DNA of 64,000 bases from Meconema thalassinum (GCA_946902985.2 OX336388.2:375397387-375461386); one strand, 5' to 3'; shown: positions 22,672 to 33,933, counted from the first letter of the stretch. Notes: generated by a model not told the origin, from the sequence alone. Translations and numbers: made by a program.

Positions 22672-24170
22672 GATTTTTAGCCTATTTTCATTTATGAAAA
22701 AAAAAAAAGCTTATGAGACCACCTTTTGTCCGTTTGTCGTCTGTGAGTGCGTGTGTGATTCGTGTGTGTGTGTGTCCGTAATAACTTCTAAACGGCTCGA
22801 GCGATTTCCATGAAACTTGGTAAGTTCATAGCACTATTCCGGACGACCCCGACCGTGCCCTTCAAATATTGTTACGTCTCACCAATCCAACATGGCGGCT
22901 GTGCGAAATATTTCACCTGCATTCAATGTCTCCGAAACTACTACCGATATCACCCTGGAATTTTCCACGGTGATGAAGGGAACTAGTAGAAGTTCACCTA
23001 TGTGACCTTTGAAAATCTGGTAACTACAAAACCATCATGGCGGCCAAACGAAGTTGCGACTTTTAAATGGACGTTTATCGCGATTTAATCAACCAAACGC
23101 AATGAAACTTGGCACAGTATATGTTTATAGACATTGTAATGCACCGAGATCTAACTTCGTTCAATTGTTTACATAACCTCAAGATGGCGGCTGCGCGAAA
23201 TATTTCACCGGCATTCTATATCTCTGAAACTGTTACCGGTATCATCCTGAAATTTTGTACGGAGATAAAGGGTACTGCTGGAAGTTCATCTATGAGACTT
23301 TCAAAAACCGGTTAACTACAAAACGAACATGGCGGCCAAGCGAAATTGAAAGTTTTAAATAGACTTTTCTTGCGATTTAATAATCCAAACACAATGAAAC
23401 TTGGTACAGCAAATGTTTATACACATTGTAATGCACTGGTATTTAATTTAGTTCAATTGTTTACATAAAATTAATTTTTTATTTCTTGTGTCGTAATCAT
23501 GCGATCGAAGTGAAAGCTTGAATAAAGAACCTACGCAATAATTATCCTTTAATGGTACATGACTCTACGGCCTATACATATAACAATCCAACATGGCGAC
23601 CATCCAAAATATTTAGACGGTTCTCAATATCTACGAATCTATTACAGCAATCAAACTGAATGTTTTGATGTTCATAGGGGCTATGAACATACGTTCACCT
23701 ATAGGACTTCCGAAAACCTGGTGATCACAAACCCAACATGGCGGCGACGCGAAGTATAAATATTCACATGGACGCTTCTCGCAATTTAACCATCAGAGTG
23801 CAGTGAAACTTGGTACTGTAAATCCTTATACAAATGTTAATCCACTGGCATCTAACTTATTTCAATGGTTTCCATAACCATAAGATGGCAGGTGTGCGAA
23901 ATTTTAAAATCTCGTTTCTGCTTCTTGTGTTCTAATCATGCGATTGAAGTTTGAATACTACACGTACACAATAATCTTCATGTAACAGTACATAACTTTA
24001 AGGCCTACATATATAAAAATCCAACATGGCGACCATCCAAAATATTTAGTTGGTTCTCAATTTCCACGAATCTATTACAGCAATCAAACTGAAATTTTGT
24101 ATGTTGATAGTGGCAATTAACATGAGTAGGATATATGAAAATAGGCTTTAGTTCTCCACGGAACTACTTG
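22672..24170 (+). mobile_element. Family X tandem-repeat element, longest copy
   Basis: It starts (after the hAT duplication) with TTTTTAGCCTATTTTCATTT and ends ATGAAAATAGGCTTTAG, then the hairpin GTTC-TCCAC-GGAAC and ACTTG. The 5' part has a (GT)n tract and the phrase ACTTCTAAACGGCTCGAGCG. ATGG(C)GGC-like motifs recur at 22892, 23037, 23184, 23329, 23593, 23738, 23885 and 24026, mostly 145-147 bp apart. There is no coding frame. Its insertion truncated the Penelope-like RT on the left. Confidence 0.7.
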
Positions 24171-24171
24171 T

Positions 24172-24363
24172 TTTTCTTTTCAGGACGGGTCAGGGAAGGG
24201 ATTTTGGAAGGAAATCGGACCAAATCGTGGACCTAATGAGAGGAACCATCCCGGTGTTTTCCTGGCGGTAAAAACGGGAAACCACGAAAATCATTTTCAG
24301 GACGGCCGAGCCCTCGCTCTCCCGATAGCACGGGATAGCGCGTCAGTGCTCTCGGCCATCTCT
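24172..24363 (-). repeat. SINE family H, minus strand (copy 1)
   Basis: On the minus strand a tRNA-like head (GGCCGAGAGCACTGACGCGC) is followed by GGCCGTCCTGAAAATG and GTGGTTTCCCG. The B box region is decayed compared with the copy at 30347-30583. Confidence 0.75.
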
Positions 24364-24519
24364 CTTTTGAAAGCAGCAGGGGAATTCCCTGTTGATGTGC
24401 TGAATAATGCAACTGATGAGTAGTAGCCTCAAAGAGATTAAGGATTGTATTCGTGACCATTTCGAAAAATGATTTTTGATTTGAGTTCCTTATGTATCCA
24501 TGTGACTAGTGCTATCATG

Positions 24520-24910
24520 TTGCCACGGTGGGTGAGTGGTTAACGTGTCGGATTACTAACCCCAAGCTTGCAGGTTCGCCCCTGGCCGTGGTAAGTGATT
24601 TTTGAAAGGCGGCAAAAATACGATACGCCTGTCATACGATGTTGGCATGTTAAAGAACCCATTCGAATTCAGTAGGCCGTGTTCATAATGGCAAAATTAA
24701 TCTCGGGAGTTTCCGCCAACACAAAGTTCCACATTTCTCTACTAGAAAGCGCTATAATGTTCAAAGAGCTTCGATATCTAACTTCCTTGACTTTCATAGC
24801 GATTCAAGGAACAACGAAATTCGACATGCAAGTTACCCTCTGGGTGTCAAATAACAAAGCTTGCACCCGGAACCCGAGGCCATACGATATTATCATCATT
24901 ATTATTATTA
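24520..24910 (+). repeat. SINE family E, plus strand (copy 2), with (ATT)n tail
   Basis: The head is TGCCACGGTGGGTGAGTGG and the B box region AGGTTCGCCCCTGG. The body contains ACGATGTTGGCATGTTAAAG and AGGCCATACGATATTAT. It ends in (ATT)n, as do the other family E copies. Confidence 0.9.
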
Positions 24911-24984
24911 TTATGTTAGTAAAATACATTTCATCACGTGGTGGACATATACTAAATACTTTGTGACAATATTTACGGTAGGAC

Positions 24985-25740
24985 TAGATATAATCCAATT
25001 CATGTAATATACATTTGATCAATTTATCACCATAGGACAGACCAATGAGTGGGATAACACTTGGAGGTGGACAGCTGAAGAAGGTAGAAAGTCTCAAGTA
25101 CTTGGGAAGTATAGTGGAGGAAAATGGGAGAAATGACAAAGAGATTACGGAACGTGGCAGACAGGCAGAAGCATTTCTGAGAAGCATTAGGAGCTTAGTG
25201 TGGAATAAAGATGTCCCACAAAAAGCAAGGAAGTGTTATACAGAAGCTACTATATCCCGATACTGACCTATGCTTCAGAAACGTGGACAATGAAGCAAAG
25301 AGACATAAGCAGAATACAGGCAGGTGAAATGAAGTTCCTGCGAAGTAGGATCAGAGTAACAAGAAGAGACAGGGTGAGGAATGAAAAGGTCAGGGAAATG
25401 GTGAAAGAGGAGCCCTTGCAAGGTAGGATTGAGACATCAAGACTGAGGTGGTATGGACACTTAAAGAGAATGGATGACAAGAAGATTCCCAAGAGGATAC
25501 ATGAGATGCAGATGCAGAAGAAACGACCAAGGGGAAGACCAAGAGATAGATGGCTGAAAGGAGTGGAGGAATGTGTCAAGAAGAGAGGCGAGGACTGGAC
25601 CAGAGTGACAGCGGAGAGGAGGTGGGAAGAAAGAACTAAGTGGCGAGGCTTATGTTCCAAACAGACCCAGCCTGGGGCTGGAAACTGTACAAGATGATGA
25701 TGATCACCAATACCCTCTGTACAAAAAAAAAAAAAGTAAT
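24985..25740 (+). pseudogene. LINE reverse transcriptase C-terminus and 3' end
   Basis: Two overlapping frames, 25045-25266 and 25233-25697, are joined by a frameshift near 25250. They read LKYLGSIVEENGRNDKEI, YIPILTYASETWTMK, RRDRVRNEKVREM, SRLRWYGHLKRMDD and KRPRGRPRDRWLKGVEE. This is the post-RT region shared by many non-LTR retrotransposons, followed by PGAGNCTR and a short (GAT)n tail at 25690-25703. The RT catalytic domain is missing, so the insertion is 5'-truncated. Clade not assigned. Confidence 0.8.
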
Positions 25741-26240
25741 CCATCGACATCTATCCCCAATGACTGTTCACAGAGTCATCCTAAGCCTCACCTGACCACA
25801 CCAGGACAGATGGAAGTAGCCATTTATTACACTGAACTGGGCAACAGCATTAGCCATCCAGTTATGGACCATTACTGTATTAGAGGCACCTGCGCAACAA
25901 GCATGCGAGTGTCTTGTCCGAGGGTCGGGGAAAGCCAATTAGACCCCTTAATTCACTCGCGTCTCAGGAGGTTGGGGGAATCAACCACCACCCTCATACT
26001 CTCCCTTGCCCAAGAATGTTACCGTAGAAGTCCAATCACAAATGTTAACAGTACGGTAGCACTAATTCACAACAGTGTACTTGTAACGCACTTGAGAAAA
26101 GAGCACCGATGAGCGCGACTGTGCTAGTGTTTATCACATAATATATGTGTAGGCTGGCGGAGAAAGGAGGAACCATCGGAGCTCTTTACAGAATATCTAT
26201 TTTATGTAATTATTTAATTATTTATTTATTTATTTATTTA
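25741..26240. other. No gene recognised; ends in a (TTTA)n tract
   Basis: I see no repeat match or coding frame beyond chance here. From about 26205 an ATTT/TTTA simple repeat runs up to the CTAG end of the next Helitron. Confidence 0.4.
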
Positions 26241-26781
26241 TTTACTAGCAACTCGCACGGCTTCGCCCGGTATCTTGAATGGTTTACCCAGCGTAACCTT
26301 TAAAGGCGAACGGACGGCAGGTCCCAGACACAATTCAGGAAAGCCGAGGTGAACAGCGAAACTCCAAACACATACTGTATACCCTTCTCTGAAGTCTTAA
26401 CTCGACAGGTCTCGACAGTTTAATGCTGGCCGAAGCTGGCTCGTAAAATTTCTCTAAAGCTAGTAATTTAAATTTCCATTGAATGGAGATTGTTGGAAGA
26501 AATGAAAACGTAAAAACACTTACAGTGGGCGATGTATTAAAGATAGAGATATGCTGTCGCGGACTTTATTTTTTGTTGAACTCTTCAAGCTGAACAATTC
26601 TTACCCTCATAGAATATAGATATGTTTAACAGTTTGGTCATAAATGAAAGTTTACCTACAGGAACCTTCCTCGAGAAAACCTTTACAGAATGGTGAAAAC
26701 CGCATCAAAATCCATCCAGTGGTTCTCGAGATTACCCGTTACATCCAAGAATCAGGGACTTTGTTTTATACTGTGTAGAGA
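26241..26781 (-). mobile_element. Complete short Helitron, minus strand
   Basis: On the minus strand it begins TCTCTACACAGTATAAAAC and ends GCGAGTTGCTAG, with a GGC-GAA-GCC hairpin about 12 bases before the end. It is flanked by host A at the 5' side and host T at the 3' side (26782 and 26240 on the plus strand), the classical Helitron insertion pattern. At 541 bp it is non-autonomous. Confidence 0.75.
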
Positions 26782-26861
26782 TTTATTAGGTTCCCATAAC
26801 CTTGATGTTAGTTAGTCCCATTAAAAACAATTATTTATTTATCTATGCCTCCCTATATTAT

Positions 26862-27554
26862 TCTGCTAAGGTCCCATTCCAGTTTTGTACCGAAAATAAG
26901 GTCCCATTAACACCAACCTACACTAATGGGGTACCTACAGGTTCAGCATAACCCAATGCGTTAGCGAAACGCACTCACTTACTCTTTAAATGCCTCACAA
27001 TTAAATAAATACATTAAAACATGTATATTTACAATGAAATATGAAAGAATGCAACACGGTAACCATGGTAACAGAATCTCACAGGTCCGTCTATTTCTGT
27101 AAGACGCAATGCAATTCCAATTATTAAATTACTGTGAAAGTTTCCAGACGGTTATGAGGTTATCACTGAACCAAATTAAGCTGTAAAATCCATTAATACA
27201 TACAGTATAATGCGCTTAAGGGGATCAAGAGGCACTCTAGAATTTTTTCACGCAATTTTCACGTGTGAGTGTGGTACGAAAGGTCTTTTTCACCCGACTA
27301 TAAAGGGTCTCCGAAAACCACATGTAAAGGCCCTTAAATTAACAGTGTCTGAGATATTCCCAGGAAACTAACTTCGCTCTGGTATACCTATGAAGGAATG
27401 AGAAACCCCTAGCCACTGCACCAGTAGCTGAATTGATAAAGTCTGATTATTCATACTAAGGATAAATCAGTCATAGCATTATGATTGAGATTTTGCTAAG
27501 TGTATTCTTTACAACTAGAATATTCGCGGGCGAAGCCGCGACGGGTAATGCTAG
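26862..27554 (+). mobile_element. Helitron fragment, plus strand, 3' end intact
   Basis: It ends with the hairpin CGCGG-GCGAAG-CCGCG, the spacer ACGGGTAATG and CTAG at 27551-27554, followed by host T. The interior is the inverted counterpart of 2186-2880. The 5' end is not resolved; homology to the other copy starts near 26862. Confidence 0.75.
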
Positions 27555-27555
27555 T

Positions 27556-27900
27556 ATATATTAATTGAGTAATGAGACACCTGTTAATACTATAATGTTT
27601 ATAGTAATATGTTTTCAACCCTTCATCAGCATTGATACAATATACTTATACTGTACACTAAATAGGGCATTTTCTATGAAAAATGAAAGGAAAAAAACAG
27701 TACAATAAATAAAACTAAACTCTAAGAATACACTTTTTAATATGTAGGCTAAGTCTAATAGAAAAGGACGTCCTTACAAAAGTATTTATGAAAATATACG
27801 TAGTTAAACATGTATTTGAGCTCGAATAAAGGCAATCGTCTTGTTTATTTGTTTCAGCACACTCTTTAAACAAATAGAATATACTTCCGTTCACTTTTTA
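27556..27900 (-). repeat. Possible Penelope-type terminal repeat with hammerhead-like motif
   Basis: On the minus strand CTGATGAAGGGTTGAAAAC (about 27606-27624) resembles the CUGANGA...GAAA core of the short hammerhead motifs found in Penelope-like elements. The remaining AT-rich sequence up to 27900 is unassigned. Confidence 0.3.
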
Positions 27901-27999
27901 AGAAATCCATGATTTTTCATGTACTATCGAGACGATTTGGAAGATTTTGGTACAAACCGCACCTTCTAAATCCCTCAGGTTGAAGAGCTGCAGTTTTTT

Positions 28000-29303
28000 G
28001 TCGGATGAACTTCTTCAGCGAACCATGACAATGCGAGACCACATGTGGCAACCATAACCGCCAAGAAGCTCCGGTCATTTCATTGGGACAGTCTGGACCA
28101 CCCACCCTCAGTCCGGACCTCGCCCCTAGTGATTTCCAAGTGTTTGGTCCACTGAAGAAGTTCCTGCCAGGACAACGATTCACGTGCAACGATGACGCCA
28201 AGACAGCAGTCCGACGATGGTTCCACAGTCAGCCGGTCAAATTCTACCACAGGGGCATCTCAAATATAGTGTTGAGATGGGACAAAAGTCTGAACAAATG
28301 TGGAGACTATGTGGAAATATAGTGTAAGTTACGTAGAACAGTACGGATTTAGGTCGTTCAATAATGATTGACCTCCCGCTATAACTCCTGCAAAATAGCA
28401 GTTTGAAATATGCGTCGATGTATGCGTGAAGATCGACTATAGTAATGTCAAATGCCACCAGATGCTGTTGCTGCTTCCCACAGATAGCGCAGTGGAGCGG
28501 CAAATGTTCCGGCGTGCGAGTGCGCTTATGGACATCGATGAAACAACATGGAAGCCGACAAGCATGGGCAAAGGTGGAGAGAAGGCGTGACTGCTTTACT
28601 ATAGACATCCACACGAGGTATGCAGCCATATGTAAGGAGGCAGCACCAAGTCGCCAGACTATTGCCACCATTCGTGAATTAGGGTTTACTGCGCTGCCAC
28701 ATAACCATCATATTCTCCGGATCTGGCTCCTAGCGATGCCCTATTCGACGCAATGAATGACGGCATGCGGGGTAAGAGGTTCACCGCCAATGACCAACTC
28801 CATGCAGTTATCTAACAATGGCGCCGGGATACCCCCAAAGATTCGTTTGCTACGCAAATGCGGAAGCTGTCATAACAATGGACAAAGTTAGTTAGTTATT
28901 GTTGTTTTAAGGGGCGGAACTACGAGGTCATCTGCCCCTCTTAACACAGATTAAAGAATAATATTTGGAATTGAAATTAAACTTTTGAGGTAGACACCTA
29001 AATTTAATATATATATATATATAAACAAAAATTACGGAAAAACAAAAACATCATCATTCAAAAACGAACAAGTCGTTGAGTCAATGTTCACTGGAGAATT
29101 TAGATTATCAATGGACAAAGTGCAGATACATTCACAGAGAATACCTGTAATGTAATCTGAATGAGTTTGTTCAATAAATGGTACCTGTGAACGAAACAAA
29201 TTGTAGTGTCAATTATTTTTGAACGCCCAAAAATGTATGTATTTTTGTTTGTTTTTGTTTTGCTAAAAAGAATAGGGGCAAAGACTTTCTGATCCACCCT
29301 CGT
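28000..29303 (+). mobile_element. Palindromic mariner-derived element, split by a second mariner
   Basis: The codon series HDNARPHVA, LRSFHWDSLDHPP, then after a frameshift SPDLAPSDFQVFGPLKKF and NKCGDYVE gives the mariner transposase C-terminus with its second and third catalytic aspartates (28045-28325). Upstream, at about 28007-28022, ATGAACTTCTTCAG is an inverted stub of the GPLKKF region, the same snap-back junction as in the copies near 57190 and 61062. The right terminus GGGGCAAAGACTTTCTGATC...CCCTCGTA is at 29258-29303. The interval 28352-29228 is a separate mariner. Confidence 0.7.
28352..29228 (+). pseudogene. Second mariner-like element with decayed transposase
   Basis: The left terminus GGTCGTTCAATAATGATTGA matches, inverted, the right terminus TCAATTATTTTTGAACGCCC. 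Between them broken frames read ATIRELGFTAL, PSYSPDLAPSDALFDAMND and RGKRFTANDQLHAVI. That is a Tc1/mariner transposase C-terminus of a lineage different from the surrounding one. Frameshifts and stops are numerous. A short fragment of the (ATC)n-tail element (TTGTTTTAAGGGGCGGAAC) is embedded near 28905-28945. Confidence 0.65.
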
Positions 29304-29330
29304 AATTCTGAACTGTAACACGAGCCACGA

Positions 29331-29661
29331 CAGGCCTCCGTGGCTTAGGCGGCAGCACGCCGGCCTCTCACCGCTGGGTCCGTGGTTCAAATCCCGGGCA
29401 CTCCATGTGAGATCTGTGCTGGACAAAACGGAGGCAGACAGGTTTTTCTCCGGGTACTCCGGTTTTCCCTGTCAAAATTTCATTCCAGCAACACTCTCCA
29501 CTATCATTTCATTTCATCTGTCATTCATTTAATCATTGCCCCAGAGGAGTGCGTCAGGCCTCGGCAGCCGGCACAGTTCATATCCTCGCCGCTAGATGGG
29601 GGCTTCATTCATTCCATTCCTGACCCGGTCGGAGACTGGAAGCAGGCTGTGGATTTTTTTC
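29331..29661 (+). repeat. SINE family G with 14-bp duplication (copy 2)
   Basis: Near-identical to 21405-21737 over the whole length. AACACGAGCCACGA is duplicated at 29317-29330 and 29662-29675. The head GCCTCCGTGGCTTAGGCGGC and B box are intact. Confidence 0.93.
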
Positions 29662-30280
29662 AACACGAGCCACGAACAATATAGACAATAATACGTGATA
29701 ATATAGAAGACAACTTGTTTTATTACAGCGAAGGAATAAACGCGATTGATCAGTAATAATGCAAGGTATGATTAACGGTGAGATAGTCTTCACCTACGTA
29801 ATGCTCTGTGATAATCGAGTGCTTTAGCACCACGACAGGTCTCCCAGTTCTGCCGTTTACCATAATGACGCATGCATGCTCCACTTCGCCTTAGCAATGA
29901 GCCGCGCATCCTGTGTTTTTGAAAGTCTTGTGCAGGTCATACATATTTCATTGGGGACATAGTGGATCGGCTTGCACGCAGCGTGAGGCAAACTAAGTAT
30001 TGATTGCTTATCGGTCACTAGCTTCCCGCCATCTCAATCACAACAGGACGTGCCTGCCTTACTGACCACGTCCCTTACTAAAGGGTCGTCCCAAATAAAT
30101 CTTCTTACCCAATCGTCCGTTGTCATCAGCTCAGGTTCCAGAACTCCCACTCCAACTGAAAGGGCTATTTAGAAACTTTTTTTTAATTAATGAAAGCTTT
30201 TTAGTCGGTTAACACAAATTGTGCCCAATTACAATAGACGGGGAAACAAGTATTTACACACTTTAACCTGAAAGGAACAT

Positions 30281-30835
30281 TATAAATTACCCCTGGCACT
30301 ACAGCCCATGAAGGGCCTAGGCCTTCCAAGCAACCGCTGCTCAACCATTTAATAATTTTATTAATGCAGCCAATGGACATGTACTTTTCTTTTTCAGGAC
30401 GGGTCAGGGAATGGATATTGGAAGGAAATCGGCCGTGGACCTATTGAAAGGAACCGTCCCGGCATTTGCCTGGTGGTGATAATGGGAAACCACGAATACC
30501 ATTTTCAGGACGGCCGAGGTGGGAATCGAACCCACGCGAGGCACGAGGTAGCGCGTTAGCGCTCTCGGCCACCGCGGCCGGTCGCTCAACCTTTTGGCCT
30601 GCAGATATTGGGGTGACGCTTGATCAGCGCATCGGGTCCCCTCAGCCCTTAATCTTGGTTTTCGAGATCGGGGCGCTGCCTCACTGTCAGACAGCTACTC
30701 AATTGTCCTCACGAGGCTAAGTGCACCCCATTCCACATTAGTTTCTAAAATCCCTGATGGAGCAGGGAATCTATCCCGGGGTCACGGGTGAGAGGCAGGC
30801 GCGCTACCCCAACACCATGGGACCGGCTGAGAGGA
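30281..30835 (-). repeat. SINE family I, minus strand, split by a family H SINE
   Basis: Minus-strand head: CGGTCCCATGGTGTTGGGGT, with ATTCCCTGCTCCATCAGGG following. The distal part includes GACAATTGAGTAGCTGTCTG (shared with 53951-54122) and TGGGCTGTAGTGCCAGGGG. The H insertion duplicated GCTCAACC (30339-30346 and 30584-30591). Confidence 0.8.
30347..30583 (-). repeat. SINE family H, minus strand (copy 2), with 8-bp duplication
   Basis: Minus-strand head GCGGTGGCCGAGAGCGCTAA resembles a tRNA with a long variable arm, with B box GGTTCGATTCCC. The body GGCCGTCCTGAAAATGG matches 24172-24363. The insertion site is inside the family I SINE. Confidence 0.85.
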
Positions 30836-30884
30836 ACATTACATGATATATTTATAAAAAAAAAAACATCATATTATGTAGATC

Positions 30885-31047
30885 GTAGGCTTTCGCGGCC
30901 GCTGTCTAGGCTGTCACCGCGTCGTATATCTGTTATTATTTCCCGACGTTTCGACTGTCATTGCAGCAGCCTTAATCACGGGTTGGTACAAGTTGGTGTC
31001 CGTACTCAAACTCAGTACCAACTCGTACCTATCCATGATTATTAGCT
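30885..31047 (-). repeat. Penelope-type terminal repeat, hammerhead-like core
   Basis: On the minus strand AAGGCTGCTGCAATGACAGTCGAAACGTC (core GGCTG...CAGTC, GAAAC at about 30945-30975) is the same arrangement as at 31770-31797 on the plus strand. The pair flanks a family E SINE in inverted orientation. Stem II and GAAAC are readable, but the CUGANGA part is decayed. Confidence 0.5.
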
Positions 31048-31436
31048 TGCCACGGTGGGTGAGTGGATAGCGTGTCGGTCTACTAACCCCAAGATTGCAG
31101 GTTCGCCCCTGACCGTGGTAAGTGATTTTTGAAAGGCGGCAAAAATACGATACGCATGTCATACGATGTTGGCATGTCAAAGAACCCATTTGAATTCAGT
31201 AGGCCGAGTTCATAATGGCAAAATGAATCTCGGGAGTTTCCGCCAGCACAAAGTTCCTCATTTCTCTACTAGAAAGCGCTATTGTGTTCAAGGAGATTAG
31301 ATATCTAACATCTAACCTCCTTGACTTTCATAGTCAAGGAACTACGAAATTCGACATGCAAGCTACCCTCTGGGTGTCAAATAGCAAAGCTTGCACCAGG
31401 CACCCGAGGCCATACGATATTATTATTATTATTATT
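31048..31436 (+). repeat. SINE family E, plus strand (copy 3)
   Basis: It begins TTGCCACGGTGGGTGAGTGG and ends ACGATATTATTATTATT. It lies between two Penelope-type terminal repeats, which it presumably entered. Confidence 0.9.
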
Positions 31437-31840
31437 ACCCACTCAACATCTGATTGCCACTGAGCGTTGCTGCGTCAGCGTTTGTTGTTTATTGTAGCAG
31501 AAGCCCCACGGGGCGAAGCAGAGGAAACAGCAATGATAGAGTACAGTCAGGACAGAAGTCAAGCAGCATTGCGTCAGATAAGCGTCACAGGAGCTCATGT
31601 TACCACAGACAGTTAAACGACGATTGAGTCTACTGGAGCTGAGTCATATCCTACTCACGCAACTTTACCTGTCAACGAAGCAGGCCGACGTGTGACACAA
31701 GTAAACAAAGAATAGTTCCCATCTCGACCGCCGGCAATCAATTCGTGAAAGGCTAATAAGGCTGCTGTTATGACAGTCGAAACGTCGGGAAACAATCACC
31801 GATACACGACGCGGCTCCATCTTTTAAGCCTGGACTATAA
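31437..31840 (+). repeat. Penelope-like element terminal region with hammerhead-like motif
   Basis: The region from AACATCTGATTGCCACTGAG to GGCTGCTGTTATGACAGTCG (then GAAACGTC) is shared with 36898-37215. A short stem (GGCTG/CAGTC) before GAAAC recalls the hammerhead ribozymes known in Penelope-like terminal repeats. CTAATAA stands where CUGANGA is expected, so it is probably inactive. Confidence 0.55.
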
Positions 31841-32094
31841 ATGACAGACAATTTTGTGTACAAAAAGGTGGGTGGGGGTACTATTTAGAAAGTAATCACA
31901 CTGATTAGTGTTATGTAATAATAATAATAATGATGATGATGATGATAATAATTAACAATATGTTTGTATCGAATTTAAAGAAGTAACATCACCAAAATGA
32001 AACAGTCATGCCATAAAATAAATAAACAAATAAAAACATAATAAATAAATGAAATATAAGATGTTTAAGAACACGCCAATTAATACTCATTAAA

Positions 32095-32180
32095 ACGTAT
32101 CTATTTTAAGTATTAATGATGATACATGTTTCAACCTACGTTGAAGTCTTCTTCAGTCAGTAACAAAAATAGAAGATTGT
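32095..32180 (-). repeat. Hammerhead-like motif of Penelope type, minus strand
   Basis: Minus strand CTGAAGAAGACTTCAACGTA then GGTTGAAACATGTATC resembles CUGANGA - stem - GAAAC. The stem does not stack directly on the core, so activity is doubtful. Confidence 0.3.
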
Positions 32181-32421
32181 GGAAAAACTATGTTTTAATA
32201 TGAATGTTGGGTAAGAAAAAATATATAATAAATATTATGTTAGACCCCGACTACTATGTGTCTGAAAACTGTATCATAATGAGACTCATTATAACACTAT
32301 TTTTTCATTATGAAACAGTTTCTCCCACCAATCAGAGCTCAAGAAACAGTTGTTTGACCAATTAGATAATTAGATGCACTGAGTTCCATGGCCTTCTAAT
32401 GTAAATTTCACATCCTGGCCT

Positions 32422-33596
32422 ACTGTCGACCAAAGTATTATGTGTACTCGAGTTTGAAGGTTGTTTGTGAAGTAACCAATAGACCTACATAAAATCCAAT
32501 AACATCATCATTTTCGTCGTTCTATTTTACGTTAGCTCATGTAGGTTTGGACTTTTTAATTTATATATTTTTTTTGTCGCAGTTGGAACACAAAAAGTGC
32601 ACGTTTTTAAGCGTGTTTCAACCATGCGTCACATTTAAGAATTATTATCTCAAAAACCCGTCATCAGATAGAATCCAAATTTTAACACAATATACAATGG
32701 AATGTTGTATAACTGGTTTAATAATTTCAAAATGTTGCGTGTCCAAGAAAAAAAGTTGTTATCATTTTTGTAAGGTAACTTTTTCTCGGCTCGGGGTGGT
32801 TGGAAAATGTAGTTCTTGGTTGCGATGTAATCCTTATACATCAAAAAGTTATGCTGTATGACTGTGAAATACGTAAATTAACTCACTTATTTTATATCGG
32901 TTTGTATTTGTAGGCGGAAATAACACATCGTTCACCAGCTACCCGCTCCGTGAAAGCTGTACAGCGTTGCTGTGATGGAGCCCAACACTTCCGAGCGAGG
33001 CAGGCCATGATGCGTGATGCGCTCCATTTCGGCAACGCTGTACAGCTTTTCCGGAAGCGGGTAGCTGGTGAACGATGTGTTATTTCCGCCTACAAATACA
33101 AACCGATATAAAATAAATGAGTTAATTTACGTATTTCACAGTCATACAGCATAACTTTTTGATGTGTAAGGATTACATCGCAACCAAGAACTACATTTTC
33201 CAACCACCCCGAGCGGAGAAAAAGTTACCTTACAAAAATTATAACAACTTTTTTTCTTGGACATGCAAAATTTTGAAATTAATAAGCCAGTTATACAACA
33301 TTCCAATGTATATTGTGTTAAAATTTGGATTCGATCTGATTACGGGTTTTTGAGATAATAATTCTTAAATGTGACGCATGGTTGAAACACGCTTAAAAAA
33401 GTGCACTTTTTGTGCTCCAACTGCGACAAAAAATATTAAAATGTAAATTAAAAATTCCAATCCTACATGAGTTAACGTGCAATAGTCCAATAGAACAACG
33501 AAAATGATGAGGTTATTGGATTTTATATAGGTCTATTGGTTACTTCACAAACAACCTTCAAACTCGAGTGCACATAATACTTTGGTCGACAACAGT
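32422..33596. repeat. 1.18-kb foldback palindrome with ~560-bp arms
   Basis: The left arm from ACTGTCGACCAAAGTATT (32422) matches, inverted, the right arm ending AATACTTTGGTCGACAACAG (about 33596), with small indels. The centre is near 33005, where a second, tighter hairpin pairs 32953-32970 with 33032-33049 around a loop of about 60 nt. The arms differ by scattered substitutions. Mirror-image 64-codon frames (32650-32844 minus, 33159-33353 plus) are a by-product. No transposase is seen; a foldback-type or long-TIR element is likely. Confidence 0.85.
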
Positions 33597-33767
33597 GTCA
33601 TAGTAGAGTAATCGAGGTGGCCATGGTCAAATACAAGGCATTCCCTGCGTCTCATGCGCTCTGTTCAGTACATAAAACGGGCGAAATCTCGACAGATATT
33701 TATGAATATTTATTTTCGAACATAAAATAGTTATAATAATTATAGTCGAACATAAACAGTCGTATGC

Positions 33768-33880
33768 AACTCGCCTATAATGGTAATTAAGACACTCGTA
33801 TGGAAATTATAAAACTCGCATACGTTTTATAAAAATACTCGTGTCTTAATTATAGCCATTATAGGCTCGTTGCATAATGT
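33768..33880. repeat. Short imperfect hairpin, ~45-bp arms
   Basis: GCAACTCGCCTATAATGG followed by TAATTAAGACACTCGTATG folds onto GTGTCTTAATTATAGCC and ATTATAGGCTCGTTGC. This may be a small palindromic MITE. No target duplication was identified. Confidence 0.6.
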
Positions 33881-33933
33881 ACTATTTTAATTGAAACAAA
33901 TGATTAATCGAAATGGATATCCTTACAAACAGT

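Noticed and set aside
28237..28671. 144-codon minus-strand frame with several cysteines
   Set aside because: It runs antisense to two mariner transposase relics and through their terminal repeat junction, with no independent support.
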